Origin: Paraniabella hibiscisoli | GTDB lineage: Bacteria; Bacteroidota; Bacteroidia; Chitinophagales; Chitinophagaceae | NCBI RefSeq assembly: GCF_022512515.1 | Contig: NZ_JAKWBK010000001.1 | Coordinates: 2,356,001-2,420,000, forward strand | Length of the DNA: 64,000 nt | Direction: 5' to 3' | Shown here: positions 31,445-41,786 of the stretch, in pieces | Layout of the letters: the number at the start of each line of letters is the position of its first letter | Position numbering within the stretch: position 1 is the first letter of the stretch | Translations under genes and position numbers: made by a program | Notes under the pieces: generated by a model | Told to the model about the DNA's origin: nothing | The model's database searches: none | The model's input: the letters and a program-made list of their open reading frames with translations, nothing else

Positions 31445-32645
31445 CTATCTTTTAAAACGGTAATAATAGGATAGTTCATTGGGCTTTTCTGACAGCATAT
31501 CAGCAATAATCTGCCTTCCCTGTATGGAAAAGGTAATGCCGTTACCTCCAAAACCCAAAACAAAGAACGCATTCTTAAAATCAGGATGAGGTCCGATATA
31601 GGGGAGACCATCTTTGGTTGAACCAAAAAGCCCGGCCCACATGATATCTTCTATAAACTGTACGCCGGGCATGAGTTCTTTCAGCTGTTTCATTAGCTCC
31701 CGGGATTTTTTTTTTTTGTTTTTTCCATAAATACTGATGAGGTATACTTACTGTCGCCACCACCTACCAATAATCGTCCATCATCTGTTGTTCGCATGTA
31801 TAGGTAAGGTGTTCGGGTATTCCATACCAACAACTTATTCAGGCGGGTATTGATCCATATCTCCTCTTCGCTTACACAGGCAAAAGTACTGTGCAGATCA
31901 GCTATAGGTTCTTTAAACATCTTTACTGTTTCATACCCGGTGCAATAAATGATTTTTTTGCCTTTTATCCGTTTGCCGTTTTCTAGTGAAATGATGATGC
32001 CGTTGGTTTGATGCTCAATTTTTTTGATCTCTACCTGGTCATAAACTTTTAAACCACGTTGTGTATTGAGCTTGATCAGTTCATGTGCCAGCTTATAAGC
32101 ATCAACACTGGCTGCTACAGAAGACAGAATGCCGCCATAGGATCGTAACCCGTAGGTTTGTCTTATCGCCGCGGGGCTAAGCCATTTTACACCCAGCTTA
32201 TGTTGTTGGCGTACTTCAAACTCTTTATAAAGATCTTTTGCAGCTGCAGGCGTATGTGCGAGGTATAAAGAGCTCTTTTTTGAAACCCACAATCAATTTT
32301 TTCTGATTCGATTAACTGTTCTATCTCTTTTATGGCTTCTATCCCTGCTTTGTAGCATTGTGCGGCAGCGTCCGTTCCTATTTTCTTTTCCAATCGATAC
32401 AATGGAACATCAATCTCATATTGCAACATAGAAGTAGTGGCAGATGTACTGCCTAGCGCAATATCATTTTTGTCTATTAAAACGGTGTCATAACCTTCTT
32501 TAACCAAAGCATCCGCAATCAGCGCACCGGTTATGCCCCCGCCTAATACGATTATATCGCTGGATATATTTTGCTGTATAGAAGGATAGGTGTGGAGCAG
32601 CCCGTTTTTTAAAAGCCAGAAAGACTCATAAGTTCTTAACCGCAT
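31445..32645 (-). CDS. FAD-dependent amino-acid-oxidase-like (DAO) oxidoreductase (two frameshifts)
   Basis: An N-terminal Rossmann motif (DIIVLGGGITGALIADALVK) and the following IDKNDIALGSTSATTSMLQY bind FAD. The middle includes KWLSPAAIRQTYGLRSYGGI and the second FAD segment KKIIYCTGYE, and the C-terminal GFGGNGITFSIQGRQIIADM completes a DAO fold. One A is missing near 32282 (restores CGFQKKSSLYLAHTP) and bases are lost in the long A run at 31705-31715 (restores EKTKKKKSRELMKQLKELMP). Repaired length is about 400 residues. The substrate is unknown. It is divergent from the DNA repair cassette. Confidence 0.82.
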
Positions 32646-32780
32646 ACATGATTTTAATTAATAAACTGCTTAGACTTTAATACAAACCATATCACATAAA
32701 CAATTATCAATCCAATTTTTTATATAATTATTATCCGGTTTTCAGGAACGATATTTGAAAAGATTAAACAAAACAATCGT

Positions 32781-33794
32781 GTGAGTCTGCTCAGTTTTAC
32801 CAACAAAGGAATTTATTGCGCCAAGGGTGACTTTTATATTGACCCATGGCTGCCGGTTGATAATGCCATTATCACCCATGCGCATGGCGACCATGCAAAG
32901 TGGGGTTGCAAACATTACCTCGCGCATGAAGTATCTAAGCCTGTTATGCAGGCCAGGCTGGGCGCTGATATCAGTATTGAAACCCTTCCTTATGGTGAAA
33001 GTAAAATAATCAATGGGGTTAAACTTAGCTTGCATCCTGCCGGTCATATCGTAGGCTCAGCTCAGGTGAGACTGGAGCACAGCGGTTTTGTGAGTGTGGC
33101 ATCAGGCGATTATAAAGTGGAGCATGATGGTATTTCAACACCATTGGAAATTGTAAAATGCAATGAGTTCGTAACTGAAAGTACTTTTGGGTTACCTATC
33201 TACAATTGGTTAAGCCAGCGGCAAATATTCAGTAATATCAGGAACTGGATATCCGGCAACCAGCACAACCAACGTACCAGCATCTTTATTGCGTATAGTT
33301 TGGGTAAGGCGCAGCGGTTGATGAAGGGATTGGAAGGTGTTGCTCCAATATTCGTACACAGTTCTATCGACAGGTTGAATAAAGCTATTGAAAGTGCAGG
33401 CATCCGACTGCCAGAAACTAAGTTGTGGTTGGCAGATATGCCAAAAGCGGATGTGCAGGGAAACATCGTCATCCTGCCTCCTTCGTTGTTGGGTACCAAT
33501 GTTATCAAACGCATCCCTAACGGCGCCATTGCTATTTGTTCCGGTTGGATGCAGGTGAGGGGTAGCCGGCGTTGGCAGAGCGCAGATGCCGGTTTTGCGG
33601 TAAGCGATCATGCCGACTGGCAGGGCCTGCTGAATACGGTAAAAGCCACAGGAGCGGAACAGGTATTTGTTACACATGGCTACACTGCTACTTTTTCAAA
33701 ATATCTAAATGAAATAGGTATCAGCGCCCGTGAAGTAGCTACCCAATACGGGAATGATGAAGAGGCCGGTGCAAAAGAGGAGGAGGCTACATGA
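32781..33794 (+). CDS. ligase-associated DNA exonuclease (metallo-beta-lactamase fold)
   Basis: The start is a GTG (read as MSLLSFTNKGIYCAKGDFYI). The zinc site HAHGDH is at residues 33-38 (ITHAHGDHAKWG). Further family motifs are LHPAGHIVGSAQVRLEH, SGDYKVEHDGIS and the C-terminal VSDHADWQGLL and VTHGYTATFSKYL. This is the beta-CASP-like exonuclease TIGR04122 that travels with an ATP-dependent ligase. It is intact at 337 residues. Its last four bases overlap the ligase start (ATGA), so the two are translationally coupled. Confidence 0.9.
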   Translation: MSLLSFTNKGIYCAKGDFYIDPWLPVDNAIITHAHGDHAKWGCKHYLAHEVSKPVMQARLGADISIETLPYGESKIINGVKLSLHPAGHIVGSAQVRLEHSGFVSVASGDYKVEHDGISTPLEIVKCNEFVTESTFGLPIYNWLSQRQIFSNIRNWISGNQHNQRTSIFIAYSLGKAQRLMKGLEGVAPIFVHSSIDRLNKAIESAGIRLPETKLWLADMPKADVQGNIVILPPSLLGTNVIKRIPNGAIAICSGWMQVRGSRRWQSADAGFAVSDHADWQGLLNTVKATGAEQVFVTHGYTATFSKYLNEIGISAREVATQYGNDEEAGAKEEEAT

Positions 33795-35378
33795 AGTATT
33801 TTGCAAAATTGATACAGTCCCTGGAGATCAGCAATAAGACCAACGATAAGATTGATGCTATTGTTGACTATTTGAAAATTGCTCCTGATAATGATAAGCT
33901 TTGGTTGATCGCCTTATTTACAGGAAGACGACCCAAACGGCCGGTGAAGTCTACGTTGATCCGTGAATGGGCTTTGGAGTTGTCGGGATTACCCGAATGG
34001 TTGTTCCTGGAGTGTTATAGTAATGTGGGCGACCTGGGGAGACGATTAGCCTGATCTTACCTCAACCTCAGCATCATATGGAGAAAACCATTTCGCAGTG
34101 GATGCGTGAGCTGCTGGAGCTGGGGAGTAAAACGGATGAAGAAAAGAAGACTTATGTATTGGAAGCCTGGAACGGGCTGGATTATAGCCAGCGGTTTATA
34201 TTTAATAAGCTGATCGGCGGAGGATTCAGGATCGGGGTTTCTTATAAATTATTGGTTAACGCATTGTCGAAATTTAGCGGTACCGATGAAAGTACCATGA
34301 TGCATAGTATTATGGGAAAATGGGATCCGCTGGAAACAGAGTTTGCAGACCTGATTGGCGGGGCTCATGTAAACGCCGATAGCTCCAAGCCCTATCCCTT
34401 TTGCCTGGCCTATCCGATCGATAAACCTGTGGAGGAACTCGGCAATGCTGAAGAATGGCAGGCCGAGTGGAAATGGGATGGCATCCGCGGACAGATCATT
34501 AAACGGAATGATGAACTTTTTGTATGGAGTCGGGGAGAAGAGCTGGTAACGGACCAGTTTCCTGAATTGCAGCTGCTGGCTCCTCATTTACCTGATGGTA
34601 CGGTTATCGATGGCGAGATATTAGCGGTAAAAGAAGGACAGGTGCTGAATTTTAACCAGCTGCAAAAAGATTGAACCGTAAAACTATATCGAAGAAATTA
34701 TTGGAAGAAATACCGGCTGGTTTTTATGCCTATGATCTTTTGGAACATGTTGGTAACGATATACGGGAGCAAACATTTGCTGAACGCAGGCAACTATTAG
34801 AAGCGATCGTTGAAAAAGTTCCTTTCGGATATGTGTTATTATCTCCCGTAGTGAGCTTTAACGACTGGGCGCAATTGGGGGCGATACGCGAAGAGGCCAG
34901 GGATGTAAATAGTGAAGGGATTATGCTGAAAGCTAAAAATTCGAAATATCATGCAGGACGAAAGAAAGGTGATTGGTGGAAATGGAAGATCAACCCCTTG
35001 TCGATAGACGCAGTATTGATCTATGGTCAAAAAGGCAGCGGGCGCCGCAGCGCTTTTTATACGGACTATACTTTTGCTATAAGATCGGGCGATCAGCTGG
35101 TAACTATTGCTAAAGCCTATTCGGGGTTAACGGATAAAGAGATTAAAGAAGTAGATAAATTTATTAAGGCAAATTCATTGGAGAAATTCGGACCTGTACG
35201 AACAGTGAAGCCCGAGCTCGTTTTCGAAATAGGCTTTGAAGGCATAGCTGAAAGCAACCGGCACAAATCGGGCGTAGCCTTACGTTTTCCGCGCATCCTG
35301 CGTTGGAGACAGGATAAAAAAGCCGATGAGATCAATACGATTGATGATCTGAAAGAAATGTTGGCGAAATACGGGTAG
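33791..35378 (+). CDS. ATP-dependent DNA ligase of the repair cassette (two frameshifts)
   Basis: The catalytic lysine lies in EWKWDGIRGQ (about residue 228), followed by the adenylation-domain motifs WSRGEELVTDQFP, GTVIDGEILA, EGIMLKAKNSKYHAGRKKGD and the OB-fold part WWKWKINPLSIDAVLIYGQK. Missing bases near 34036 (G; restores DLGETISLILPQPQ) and 34664 (A; restores QLQKRLNRKTISKKLLE) split it into three frames. Repaired length is about 529 residues, the TIGR04120 family size. It is coupled to the exonuclease upstream, and the helicase follows 37 bases later. It seals nicks using ATP, separate from the replicative NAD ligase. Confidence 0.9.
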
Positions 35379-35415
35379 GTAAGCCACCTGGTTGTAAATT
35401 CGGAAGTTAAAAAGT

Positions 35416-37898
35416 TTGTCAATTCAAGATATAGTGAAGCGTATTCAATCCACACCCGGCTACCAGATTGTTGAAGACTGGTTTTCTTCTTTGGGGAACC
35501 TGCCTTTTACTTTTCAGCAGGAGAGCTGGCAACGCTTTCACGAGGGTAAGTCGGGCCTGGTAATAGCGCCCACCGGTTTTGGTAAAACCTTTTCTGTTTT
35601 CTTTTCGGTGGTGATTCATTATCTCAATCATCCCAAAGAGTATGGTGATGGATTAAAGCTAATATGGATCACCCCTTTACGGTCGCTCGCAAAAGATCTT
35701 GGAAGAGCTATGTCTGAAGCACTGGCGCAGATTGGCCTGGATTGGGAAGTGGGTGTAAGAAATGGAGATACGTCTGTTTCGGAAAGGCAGAAGCAGGTAA
35801 AGCGGATGCCCGATGTATTGATCATTACGCCGGAAAGCCTGCATTTATTGTTTGCTCAAAAAGATAACACACGCTATTTTAAGTACCTCAAATGTATTGC
35901 TGTAGACGAATGGCATGAGTTGTTGGGTAGCAAACGCGGTGTGTTGACGGAGTTAGCCATATCAAGACTGAAATACATTGTCCCGGAGCTTCGTATCTGG
36001 GGTATCAGTGCTACTATCGGAAATATCGATGAAGCCTTGAAAGTGCTGATTCCCTACAAAGACATTGAACCTACTATCGTAAGATCTAAGGAGAAAAAGA
36101 CAACAGAGATCATTTCAATTATCCCCGATGAGATCGAGGTATTGCCCTGGGCAGGGCACCTGGGTACCAAGATGGCCGCACAACTCGTTCCTATTATAAA
36201 TGAAAGCCGTACCACGCTGATCTTTACCAATACCCGCGGACAAAGTGAACTATGGTACCAGGTGATGCTTTCTGTGGCGCCTGACCTGGCAGGACAGTTA
36301 GCTATTCACCACGGATCGATCGATATGGAGTTGCGCAACTGGATTGAAGAGATGTTACACACGGCACAGTTAAAAGCAGTAATCTGTACCTCCTCCCTGG
36401 ATCTGGGGGTTGATTTTAAACCCGTGGACACCGTAATCCAGATTGGCTCGCCCAAGGGGTAGCGCGTTTCCTGCAACGTGCGGGTCGTAGCGGGCATTCG
36501 CCTTTTGAAACTTCGAAGATCTATTTCCTGCCCACACACTCGCTGGAGCTGGTAGAAGCTGCTGCTCTAAAGGAAGCTGCGCTAAAAGGTGTTATTGAAA
36601 GCCGGCAGCCCTTGGTGCAAACCTTCGATGTATTGGTACAGTACCTCGTTACTCTGGCAGTGGGTGAGGGCTTCCTGGAGGAGCATGTATATCAGCAGGT
36701 AAAGCAAACTTATGCCTTTAGCTATATAGAAAGAGATGAGTGGCTTTGGGCCCTGCGCTTTATTACCCAGGGAGGAGATGTACTAACGGCCTATGAAGAT
36801 TTTCAAAAAGTAATTATTGAAGATGGCGTTTATAAAGTAAAGAACCGGCGCATTGCCATGATGCATCGCATGAACCTGGGGGTTATTGTAAGCGATCCGA
36901 TGCTGAAAGTGAAGTTTCTGAGCGGGGGCTATATAGGGATGGTGGAGGAGTATTTTGTGTCGAAGCTCAACCCGGGTGATAAGTTCGGACTAGCGGGTAA
37001 AATACTGGAGTTTGTGATGATCAAAGATATGACGGTACTGGTGAAAAAGAGCACCGCTAAACGGGCGATTACACCTAGTTGGCTGGGTGGCCGGCTGCCC
37101 CTGAGTTCAAACCTGAGTGCTTTTCTGCGTAAAAAGTTCAGTGAGGCTTTGCGCCCGGGAGCAAAAGAGTTAGAGCTGAAAAAACTACATCCATTGTTTG
37201 TGCAGCAACAAGCTCATTCGCATATTCCCAAGGAAGGTGAATTTTTGATTGAGCTGATACAAACCCGTGATGGGCATCACCTCTTTATGTATCCTTTTGA
37301 AGGAAGGTTAGTACATGAAGTAATGAGCGCTTTGGTGGCTTACCGTATCAGCCGGGTGCAACCCATTAGTTTCTCTATGGCCATGAATGATTATGGCTTT
37401 GAGCTGTTAAGCGATCAGCCGATACCCATGGATAAGATCGATATGAACCAGGTGCTTTCTGCGGATAACCTTACAGAAGATATTGCCCGTAGTATTAATG
37501 CCGCTGAAATGGCCGGTCGTAAATTCAGGGATATATCTGTTATCGCCGGTTTGGTGATGAAGAACTACGCAGGAAAATATAAAACCGATAAAAATCTTCA
37601 GTCCTCTTCGGGTCTCATATTCAGGATCTTCGAACAGTATGATGCAAACAATCTTTTGATGCGGCAGGCTTACGAAGAGGTGTTTTACCAGCAATTGGAA
37701 GAGCCCCGACTTGCAGCAGCCCTGCAACGTATTCAACAAAGTAAGATCATTATTGTTAATGCTAAGGCTTTTACACCACTAAGCTTCCCTATAAAAGTAG
37801 ATAGTTTGCGACAGGATCTGAGTAGTGAGGAGTTGGATGCTAAAGTGAAAAAAATGCAGGAGGAAGTGTTAAGGAAAGTGAACGGGAAGAGTCGATAA
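35416..37898 (+). CDS. ligase-associated DEXH-box helicase, Lhr-like (one frameshift)
   Basis: The start is a TTG (MSIQDIVKRIQSTPG). Motif I is IAPTGFGKTFS, motif Ia TPLRSLAKDL, motif II VDEWHELLGS (DEWH), motif III GISATIG, then IFTNTRGQSELWY and the motif V/VI region SSLDLGVDF and LQRAGRSGHSP. The break is at 36460: one G added to GGGG restores SPKGVARFLQRAGRSG and joins the two RecA domains to the Lhr-type winged-helix and C-terminal domains. Repaired length is about 827 residues (TIGR04121). It is a superfamily 2 3'-5' helicase in the ligase-associated DNA damage response. Confidence 0.9.
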
Positions 37899-37900
37899 TT

Positions 37901-37943
<43 letters not shown>

Positions 37944-38131
37944 GTAGGAAGAAATGAATGATGAGTAGTAAATAGTGAGTGGAAGGAAGATAGTGTGGCT
38001 GTAAATAATTATAAAATAGCACCGATTATTGTTGAAATAGTTGAGGATTGTTGTTCTGGAAATGTCGATTCGCATCCGCATGAATCGGAATAATGGAAAA
38101 CTGTAAATAGTACCGGTTAGTGTTGAAACAG

Positions 38132-38765
38132 ATGGAAATAATTGTTCAAAATGAAATGCTGATGTTGTCTGCTTTACGCGCCATTTACTGGCCGCGTAAA
38201 AAACATTAATGTTGGCAGATATGCACCTGGGGAAAACCGGTTATTTCCGTTCTAAAGGCATTCCGATCCCTGCCACTGTAATGGATGCCGACCTGCAGCG
38301 CTTGTCTTTGCTTATCGATACCTATCAGCCGGAGACGATAGTTGTTGCAGGCGATATGTTTCATCATGACTATAATGCCGATATCGATTATTTTGCTGCC
38401 TGGCGACAACGGTATAATACTACCGGATTTGTTTTAGTGCCGGGTAATCATGATAAACTATTAAATATAGATTATCAGGCACTCAATATAAAGCTCACCG
38501 AAAAAAACATTTGTTGGAGCCATTCACCATTATACACCAACCTGGAAAAAGCCCCGATTCTTTTATGATCAGCGGCCATATCCATCCAGGCTATGCTATG
38601 GCCGGTCGTGCCAGGCAAGCCCTGCGGCTTCCCTGTTTTATTGTTGGGCCGCAACAGATCGTACTCCCTGCTTTCAGCTTTTTTACAGGCTTATACACGG
38701 GTCACCAGGCTGTAGACACCAATAGTTACTATCTAATTGGTAATGACAGTATTTTTAAGATTTAA
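38132..38765 (+). CDS. pdeM: ligase-associated DNA damage response endonuclease PdeM (two frameshifts)
   Basis: A calcineurin-like metallophosphoesterase core is visible: LMLADMHLGKTGYFR, VVAGDMFHHDYNADI, VPGNHDKLL and SGHIHPGYAM. The gene starts upstream of the first long frame at 38132 (MEIIVQNEMLMLSALRAIYW). Missing bases are an A near 38203 (restores PRKKTLMLADMHLGK) and a T near 38513 (restores EKNILLEPFTIIHQPGKSPD). Repaired length is about 211 residues (TIGR04123). It completes the four-gene repair cassette but is separated from the helicase by 233 bases of repeats. Confidence 0.85.
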
Positions 38766-38812
38766 CTTCTTTTCGGCATGGTTTTTTGCACCATTGAATA
38801 AAAAATCACCGT

Positions 38813-38980
38813 ATGGCAAAATTATCAAAAAAATCTACCGACCCTATTGATTCCCCAGCTGAAGTAAAAGAGAGTAAGGATCCTAAAATTGACCAGGATG
38901 TTCCTGGCTACCCCAGTCATCCATCAAGCAAGGAAGACATTAAAGAGAAAGATCCGGCTGGTAAGGCACATAAAAAATAA
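38813..38980 (+). CDS. small hydrophilic hypothetical protein, 55 residues
   Basis: It reads MAKLSKKSTDPIDSPAEVKE, then VPGYPSHPSSKEDIKEKDPA and a basic end. It is Lys/Asp/Pro-rich and probably disordered. It lies 47 bases after pdeM on the same strand. Similar short Lys/Glu/Pro-rich proteins are common in Bacteroidota, with no known function. The clean start and stop and the codon bias support it. Confidence 0.55.
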   Translation: MAKLSKKSTDPIDSPAEVKESKDPKIDQDVPGYPSHPSSKEDIKEKDPAGKAHKK

Positions 38981-38990
38981 CACAAACGCA

Positions 38991-39004
38991 ATTGCGATCG
39001 CAAT
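38991..39004. promoter_or_regulatory. 14-bp perfect palindrome ATTGCGATCGCAAT
   Basis: A perfect inverted repeat with GCGATCGC at its centre lies 62 bases before the M48 protease start. It could be a dimeric operator or chance; no second copy was noticed in the window. Confidence 0.35.
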
Positions 39005-39065
39005 ACACAAATCTTTAATTTCGTGGTTAATATATAAATCTTTAATCCTAAAAAGCATTTTACTT

Positions 39066-39869
39066 ATGAAAAGAATGGCGCTTTCTTTAATGGCTATTTC
39101 TATGTTGGTGGGTGTGGCTAACGCTCAGTTAAAAGTGAACACCAAAGCTATCGGGGCGGTTGGCAAAGGTGTGAAAGCCGCAACTTACAGCGATGCAGAT
39201 GCTGCCCGTGATGCTGCAGCAGGCGTTAAATGGATGGACGAGCACAATCCTGTAGCGGATGCGAATGATCCTTATGCTGTTCGTTTAAACAAAATCTTTG
39301 GCAAGCATAAGTCTGAAGACGGGCTTAACTTGAACTACAAAGTGTACAAAGTGGTTGATATTAATGCTTTTGCTTGTGCTGATGGCAGTGTTCGTGTATT
39401 TTCTTCTTTGATGGATATTATGAGCGATGATGAGCTGTTGGCAGTAATTGGCCACGAAATCGGGCATGTTAGAAATCACGACTCAAAAGATGCGATGAAA
39501 GCTGCTTTAACAAGGTCAGCGGTTGCGGATGCGGCAGGTTCTCAATCGGGCGTAGCTTCCGCATTAACTGAGAGTCAGCTGGGCGCTTTGGCCGAAGCCA
39601 TGATGGACAGCAAGCACAGCCGTAAGCAGGAAACGGATGCCGATATGTACAGCTATGACTTTATGAAAAAGCATGGATATAATGTAATGGGAGCTTATAA
39701 TGCATTTATGACATTGGCCAGTTTAAGTGAGGGCAGTGGTGCGCAGGCTTCTAAATTCCAGAAAATGATGAACTCTCACCCTGATAGCAAGCAGCGTGCA
39801 GAAGAGGTAAAGAAAAAAGCCCAGAAAGACGGTCTTTGGAAAGAGGCTGATATTAAGAAAATTAAATAA
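39066..39869 (+). CDS. secreted M48 family metalloprotease
   Basis: The start at 39066 gives the signal peptide MKRMALSLMAISMLVGVANA; the longer frame from 38889 would overlap the small gene upstream. The zinc motif HEIGH is at residues 130-134 (AVIGHEIGHVRNHDSKDAM), and the third ligand Glu lies in KQETDADMYSYDFM. This is a compact 267-residue BepA/LoiP-like periplasmic protease without the membrane helices of HtpX. It is intact and has its own terminator. Related proteins clear misfolded outer-membrane proteins (family knowledge); its target here is unknown. Confidence 0.9.
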   Translation: MKRMALSLMAISMLVGVANAQLKVNTKAIGAVGKGVKAATYSDADAARDAAAGVKWMDEHNPVADANDPYAVRLNKIFGKHKSEDGLNLNYKVYKVVDINAFACADGSVRVFSSLMDIMSDDELLAVIGHEIGHVRNHDSKDAMKAALTRSAVADAAGSQSGVASALTESQLGALAEAMMDSKHSRKQETDADMYSYDFMKKHGYNVMGAYNAFMTLASLSEGSGAQASKFQKMMNSHPDSKQRAEEVKKKAQKDGLWKEADIKKIK

Positions 39870-39890
39870 TTAATGGTTCTTATGATTTTT

Positions 39891-39923
39891 AAAAAGCCAG
39901 CAATTTAAATTGCTGGCTTTTTA
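39891..39923. terminator. bidirectional terminator between convergent genes
   Basis: AAAAAGCCAGCAATTT and AAATTGCTGGCTTTTT form a near-perfect stem. It serves the M48 gene and, in reverse, overlaps the last codons of the hypothetical gene at 39921-40276. Confidence 0.85.
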
Positions 39924-40276
39924 ATGTTGTTTAGGTAAATAGCTCCTGGCTTTCCCTGTCGTCAGTAGGGATTTTTTTATAAAGTCGTCAAATTCAGGTC
40001 CTTCGTGATCGCTGTAAGCACCATAGGCATCCAGTATATAACTGATCTTGCCTTGTGTGTCCTCTACTAAATAAAGTACCGAATTGTCCGCGGGGTCCGA
40101 ATCTCCCTCAAATCGGAATGTCTGGAATAGAAGCAGGTCATCCGGTTGATATACTTTGCCTAATTTCTCCGAAGCCATTTGCTTTTCATGATTCAGTTTG
40201 ATCTCACTTTCTACTCCTTTTGTCTTAATTTCTCCAGTACCTGGCTCAATGTGGTCATTTCTGTGTGTTGTTGCAT
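39921..40276 (-). CDS. hypothetical protein, about 118 residues (one frameshift)
   Basis: The visible frame (MASEKLGKVYQPDDLLLFQT then FRFEGDSDPADNSVLYLVED) starts too late. Restoring one A near 40221 extends it upstream to ATG 40276 as MQQHTEMTTLSQVLEKLRQK followed by GVESEIKLNHEKQ. It is an acidic cytoplasmic protein with no signal or membrane segment, ending DDFIKKSLLTTGKARSYLPK. I recall phosphoribosylpyrophosphate-synthetase-annotated small Bacteroidota proteins with this look, but that name would be unsupported. Convergent with the M48 gene. Confidence 0.6.
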
Positions 40277-40462
40277 ACCGGTCGATTTTAATGAGTTATA
40301 GCGTTCTCAGCTATAAACGGTACATAAATTAAGCCAAATTGTCTCTCCTGGGGCAGTACCAAAATCCTTGAATACGAGTTCTTATTTCTGCTTACTTTTG
40401 CGCTTCTTTCGAAGGAGCCTTCGGATACATTAATTTCTTATAAACTGAACTCAGCGCTTTTT

Positions 40463-41758
40463 ATGAAGCAAAAGAATTATTACATCATAGATTTTGACAG
40501 CACTTTCACACAGGTAGAAGCATTAGATGAACTGGTAAGGATATCACTGAAAGACAATCCGGAGAAGGAGAAGATCTTTAAAAAGATTGAAGAGTATACC
40601 AACCTGGCTATGGAAGGAAAACTTTCTTTTTCGGAAAGTTTGGCAGAACGGGTGAAATTGCTGGGCGCTAATAAAGAGCATCTTAAGAAACTGGTAACGC
40701 ATTTAAAAAAAAGTATCTAAATCCTTTTCAAGAAACGCCCCTTTCTTTAAAAAACATGCTGATGATGTTTTGATAGTATCTGGCGGGTTCAAGGAGTTCA
40801 TTACGCCGGTGGTTAAAAAATTTCATATCAAAAAGGAGAATATATACGCGAATACTTTTTATTTGATAGCGAAGGCACCATAATCGGGTACGATAACACT
40901 AATCCTTTAAGCCAGGAAGGTGGAAAGGTAAAGCTGATGAAAGAATTAAAGCTGGAAGGAAACCTGTATGGTATTGGCGATGGCTATTCTGATTTTCAGT
41001 TGAAAGAAAGCGGTCATATTAAAAAGTTCTATGCTTACACTGAAAATATCTCCCGCAATAGTGTTACTGCCAAGGCAGACCATATTACACCCAGCTTTGA
41101 CGAATTTCTATACCTCAATAAATTACCCGGATCTATCTCTTATCCTAAAAACAGGATCATTGCTATAGTAGCTGGTGATGTTCCCGAAGAAAGCATCGAA
41201 TTGTTCAGGCAGGAAGGGCTGACGATAGTGCCGGAGCAGGAAGCAGATGATAAGACCATTCAAAAAGCAGGTATTCTGCTGGTAGCTGAAGGTGTAAATA
41301 TAGATAGCAAAAGAATTAAAAAAGCGGCACGTTTAAAAGTGATCGGCTTTTGGGGCGCCGCACAAAACAGCCTGCCCGTTGAATTGTGCACTGAAAAAGG
41401 GATTGTTGTTTTTGATGCATCTAAAGTATCGTCCAAAGGATCGGTTGTTATTGCACAGCGAATTATCGATTTCATCAACAGGGGTTCTGTTCAGTATAGC
41501 ATTAATTTCCCTGCTCTTCAATTAGCTGCCGTTACCAAAGCTCACCGCATCATTCATATTCACCGGAATGTTCCGGGTGTTATGGCGCATATCAATACGG
41601 TACTGGCAAAACATGCTATTAATATCGATGCCCAGTATTTAATGACCAATGCAACCATCGGGTATGTAATTATTGATATCAATAAAGAATATGATAAGCA
41701 ACTGCTCAAAGAGCTGAAAAGTATTGAACATACCATCCAGTTCAGGGTACTGTATTAA
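40463..41758 (+). CDS. phosphoserine phosphatase fused to a SerA-derived module lacking the NAD domain, with ACT domain (two indels)
   Basis: Residues 1 to about 215 are a complete HAD phosphoserine phosphatase: motif I DFDSTFT (Asp10, Asp12), SGGF, GGKVK and GDGYSD. Next comes a lobe like the substrate-binding domain of 3-phosphoglycerate dehydrogenase (RIIAIVAGDVPEESIELF, AGILLVAEGVNIDSKRIKKA, LKVIGFWGAAQNSLPVELC). The NAD-binding Rossmann domain should follow VFDASKVSSKGSVV, but the sequence jumps straight to AQRIIDFINRGSVQYSINFP and then an ACT domain (HRIIHIHRNVPGVMAHINTV, QYLMTNATIGYVIIDI), closely like the end of E. coli SerA. Indels are in the A8 run at 40712-40719 and the T run near 40860. 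About 431 residues. It makes serine, with probable serine feedback through ACT (inference). Confidence 0.85.
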
Positions 41759-41786
41759 CAGCAGCGCTATACTCTTAGAGAGGCTA

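Noticed and set aside
33791..35378. Three separate ligase-like genes
   Set aside because: The pieces lie in successive frames and join into one 529-residue ligase when one G and one A are restored.
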